Shown here: one piece after another, positions 62,553 to 64,000 of the stretch
Numbering within the stretch: the first letter of the stretch is position 1
How the letters are laid out: each line of letters opens with the position of its first letter
NCBI RefSeq assembly: GCF_028288465.1
Contig: NZ_JAQBNR010000021.1
Span: 124,001-188,000 of the forward strand
DNA length: 64,000 bases
Direction: 5' to 3'
Origin: Ferruginibacter sp.
GTDB taxonomy: Bacteria; Bacteroidota; Bacteroidia; Chitinophagales; Chitinophagaceae
Position numbers and translations under genes: made by a program
The notes under the pieces: generated by a model
Databases searched by the model: none
Told to the model about the DNA's origin: nothing
The model's input: only the letters and a program-made list of their open reading frames with translations

Positions 62553-62938
62553 TTTACATAATTATTGATACGAAGATAAACCGCCCTGCAGGCTAAACAC
62601 ATTGTGCCCTGCGCATTTTGCGGGGTTAAAAATGTATCGTGACATATGATGTTTGTTGAAGGGTTTTGAAGGGAACGTTTTTTAGATAATACCGCCACTT
62701 TCTTTGGACCTGTTTCTGCTTTGTCAAATAAGGTTTGTCCTGGCAGATTGCTGAGTGCAATGGTATCTTCATCTGCCAGCCCGATGGCGCCAACGCCCAT
62801 ACTATTGAGATACTGCGCATAACGTGTTCCCAATCCACCCGCGTCTGCAATCGGCAATTTACCGTTTTGATGCGCCTGCTGCCCGGCTATGCCGAAACCT
62901 TTTAGTTTTATCTGTTTGGAAAATCTAAGTTCATTCAT
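62507..62938 (-). pseudogene. Decayed, truncated moeB/thiF-like adenylyltransferase gene
   Basis: The first ~100 codons encode a recognisable MoeB/ThiF/HesA N-terminus: RFSKQIKLKGFGIAGQQAHQNGKL, GGLGTRYAQYLNSMGVGAIGLADEDTIALSNL, then KKVAVLSKKRSLQNPSTNIICHDTFLTPQNAQ. After that the frame has no family similarity (GTMCLACRAVYLRINNYVKC) and ends inside the tauE start. Intact MoeB is about 250-370 residues. The Arg finger of the SNLxRQ motif is lost (SNLPGQ here), and the nucleotide loop GAGGLG is ADAGGLG. The start at 62938 overlaps the mobA stop (ATGAATGA). The product cannot be a working MoeB. Confidence 0.8.
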
Positions 62939-63533
62939 GATTGGATGCCATCCTGTTTTTTGCCTCCAGGAAATCGGTGTAATAATTGGCATTAAAAAGT
63001 TCGGCATCATCTGCCGGAAAAATCGTTTTAATTTCCTGGCCAATCAAAAATTTTCGGGGACACGTACTGCCACTTTGTATATAGGTTTCGGCTGCTTCCA
63101 AAGCAGCAGGTTCCCATATTGCAATCAATGGTTCCGGCAATTTAGATTGCGTAGCTGCATAAGCTGTAGCAGGCTTTTGGCTATCCCGCTGATTAATTAA
63201 TTGAGCAATTGTTTCACCGGTCAAATGCGGCAAATCCACTGCCACCACCAGCCAGGCTTTATCGGGATAAGCATGATGTGCAGATAAAATGCCATTCAGT
63301 GGCCCTTTGTAAAGACCTTCATCCGTAATATATGCTTCGCCTGTTTGCAAATTATTTACCTGGTCTACCCGGCAGCTTATAAAAACTTTTGCGCAATATT
63401 TTGTCAGCAGCTGGTATAAAAAACTGCGTTGGTTAATGGCTTCGTGATATTGCAATTCGCCCTTATCCATATTCATCCTGCTGCCTTTCCCACCCGCCAG
63501 CACAAGGCCATATAAGTCACCTGTTAAAATCAC
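62931..63533 (-). CDS. mobA: Molybdenum cofactor guanylyltransferase MobA-like
   Basis: About 200 residues from a GTG start. The nucleotide motif GLVLAGGKGSRMNMDKGEL, DEGLYKGPLNGILSAH and VVAVDLPHLTGETIAQLI are those of MobA/MobA-like transferases, which attach GMP (or CMP in the MocA subgroup) to Mo-molybdopterin. The frame is open up to an ATG at 63608 inside moaC, but GGAGG at 63539-63543 lies 5 nt before the GTG at 63533, an unusual good Shine-Dalgarno for this phylum, so GTG is the likely start. It overlaps moaC by 17 nt and the moeB remnant by 8 nt. Confidence 0.88.
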   Translation of the reverse strand: MILTGDLYGLVLAGGKGSRMNMDKGELQYHEAINQRSFLYQLLTKYCAKVFISCRVDQVNNLQTGEAYITDEGLYKGPLNGILSAHHAYPDKAWLVVAVDLPHLTGETIAQLINQRDSQKPATAYAATQSKLPEPLIAIWEPAALEAAETYIQSGSTCPRKFLIGQEIKTIFPADDAELFNANYYTDFLEAKNRMASNHE

Positions 63534-63999
63534 TTTTACCTCCTTTTTTTTCCAGTAACCTGGTTTGTGAAATGATGATATCATGCGACAGTGCTTTGCA
63601 CATATCATACACTGTTAATGCCGCCACAGACGCCGCCGTTAAAGCTTCCATCTCAACACCGGTTTTACCATCACATTTTACCGTGGCATTTATCAGCAAT
63701 AAATTTTCGCCAGGTTCTATATTGATTAAAATTTGCGAGAGCGACAACGGATGACAAAGCGGAATTAAGTCAGCCGTGCGTTTAGCTGCCATTGTTGCAG
63801 CAATTATAGCTGTGGCAAAAATGCTGCCCTTGCTGCTGAGAAATTTATTTTTTTCAAGCTGTTCAAAAACCGAAACTGGGAATACCACTGTTGACTGAGC
63901 CGTTGCTGTTCGGGTGCTGATTTTTTTTTCAGATACATCCACCATCTGCGGATTTCCATCTGTATCAAGATGCGATAGTATGCTTTTCTCTTTTTTCAT
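63517..63999 (-). CDS. moaC: Cyclic pyranopterin monophosphate synthase MoaC
   Basis: A 160-residue protein matching MoaC along its length: SHLDTDGNPQMVDVSEK, STRTATAQS, KGSIFATAIIAATMAAKRTADLIPLCHPL, VKCDGKTGVEMEALTAASVAALTVYDMCKAL. The catalytic residues align with E. coli MoaC: H83 in LCHPL, E116 and E118 in VEMEAL, D132 and K135 in YDMCK. It converts 3',8-cH2GTP into cPMP, the first committed pterin of the Moco pathway. It starts one base from the window edge and leads the operon as seen; more moa genes probably lie beyond. Confidence 0.95.
   Translation of the reverse strand: MKKEKSILSHLDTDGNPQMVDVSEKKISTRTATAQSTVVFPVSVFEQLEKNKFLSSKGSIFATAIIAATMAAKRTADLIPLCHPLSLSQILINIEPGENLLLINATVKCDGKTGVEMEALTAASVAALTVYDMCKALSHDIIISQTRLLEKKGGKSDFNR
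63539..63543 (-). promoter_or_regulatory. Shine-Dalgarno site of mobA
   Basis: GGAGG on the minus strand, 5 nt before the GTG at 63533. It decides the mobA start because upstream in-frame ATGs give no family sequence. Confidence 0.6.
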
Positions 64000-64000
64000 C

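Overview
The window looks like chromosome from a member of the Bacteroidota, most probably a Chitinophagaceae-like soil or freshwater bacterium. The supporting signs are a SusC/SusD pair, TonB-dependent receptors with carboxypeptidase-like N-terminal domains, DUF4249, DUF1080 and DUF6515 proteins, CRTAC1-type FG-GAP/ASPIC lipoproteins, almost no Shine-Dalgarno sequences, promoters of the TTTG / TAnnTTTG type, and the short word-like intergenic repeats typical of the group. No rRNA, tRNA, CRISPR array, insertion sequence or prophage was recognised.

Layout. 1-10.8 kb: mixed housekeeping and envelope genes (5' part of an alditol-oxidase-like flavoenzyme, WalJ-like MBL hydrolase, NAD(P)-binding protein, a Gfo/Idh/MocA oxidoreductase next to a double DUF1080 protein, small hypotheticals, DUF1345, VF530, DUF6515, PPOX-like and DUF1543 proteins). 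11-28.8 kb: a sugar or polymer utilisation region on the minus strand: LacI regulator, SusC, SusD, an FG-GAP/ASPIC lipoprotein, a vanadium-haloperoxidase-like lipoprotein, a second FG-GAP/ASPIC lipoprotein and a GH36 alpha-galactosidase. Two LacI-type operators (upstream of susC and at the start of the regulator gene) tie the regulator to susCD. 28.9-34.1 kb: a fatty acid desaturase, then a compact nitrosative-stress operon (RIC di-iron repair protein with an N-terminal DUF2249, DUF1858/DUF2249 protein, 12-TM haem-type membrane protein, MIP18/DUF59 protein, Rrf2 regulator) preceded by a perfect 28-bp palindrome over the -33 region.

34.3-44.4 kb: M28 peptidase, a repeat element, an aminotransferase, then a TetR-controlled efflux operon (TolC, membrane-fusion lipoprotein, two ABC ATPases, two ABC-2 permeases; equivalent to E. 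coli YbhGFSR with YbhF split in two) whose promoter lies between two TetR-type operators. 44.4-60.1 kb: Hsp20 with an unusual inverted repeat upstream, SMUG2-type glycosylase, M13 peptidase, PhyH dioxygenase, Dabb/SDR pair, an unassigned 357-residue protein abutting a palindromic repeat, PIG-L hydrolase, 5'(3')-deoxyribonucleotidase, SDR, a DUF481-like protein, a class V aminotransferase and a DUF4249/TonB-receptor pair. 60.5-64 kb: molybdenum cofactor operon moaC-mobA-(decayed moeB)-tauE-moeA.

The most interesting items are the susCD/haloperoxidase/double FG-GAP locus, the palindromes that predict regulators for four loci, the moeB remnant inside an otherwise intact cofactor operon, the two related palindromic intergenic elements, and the lone gene at 51 kb.
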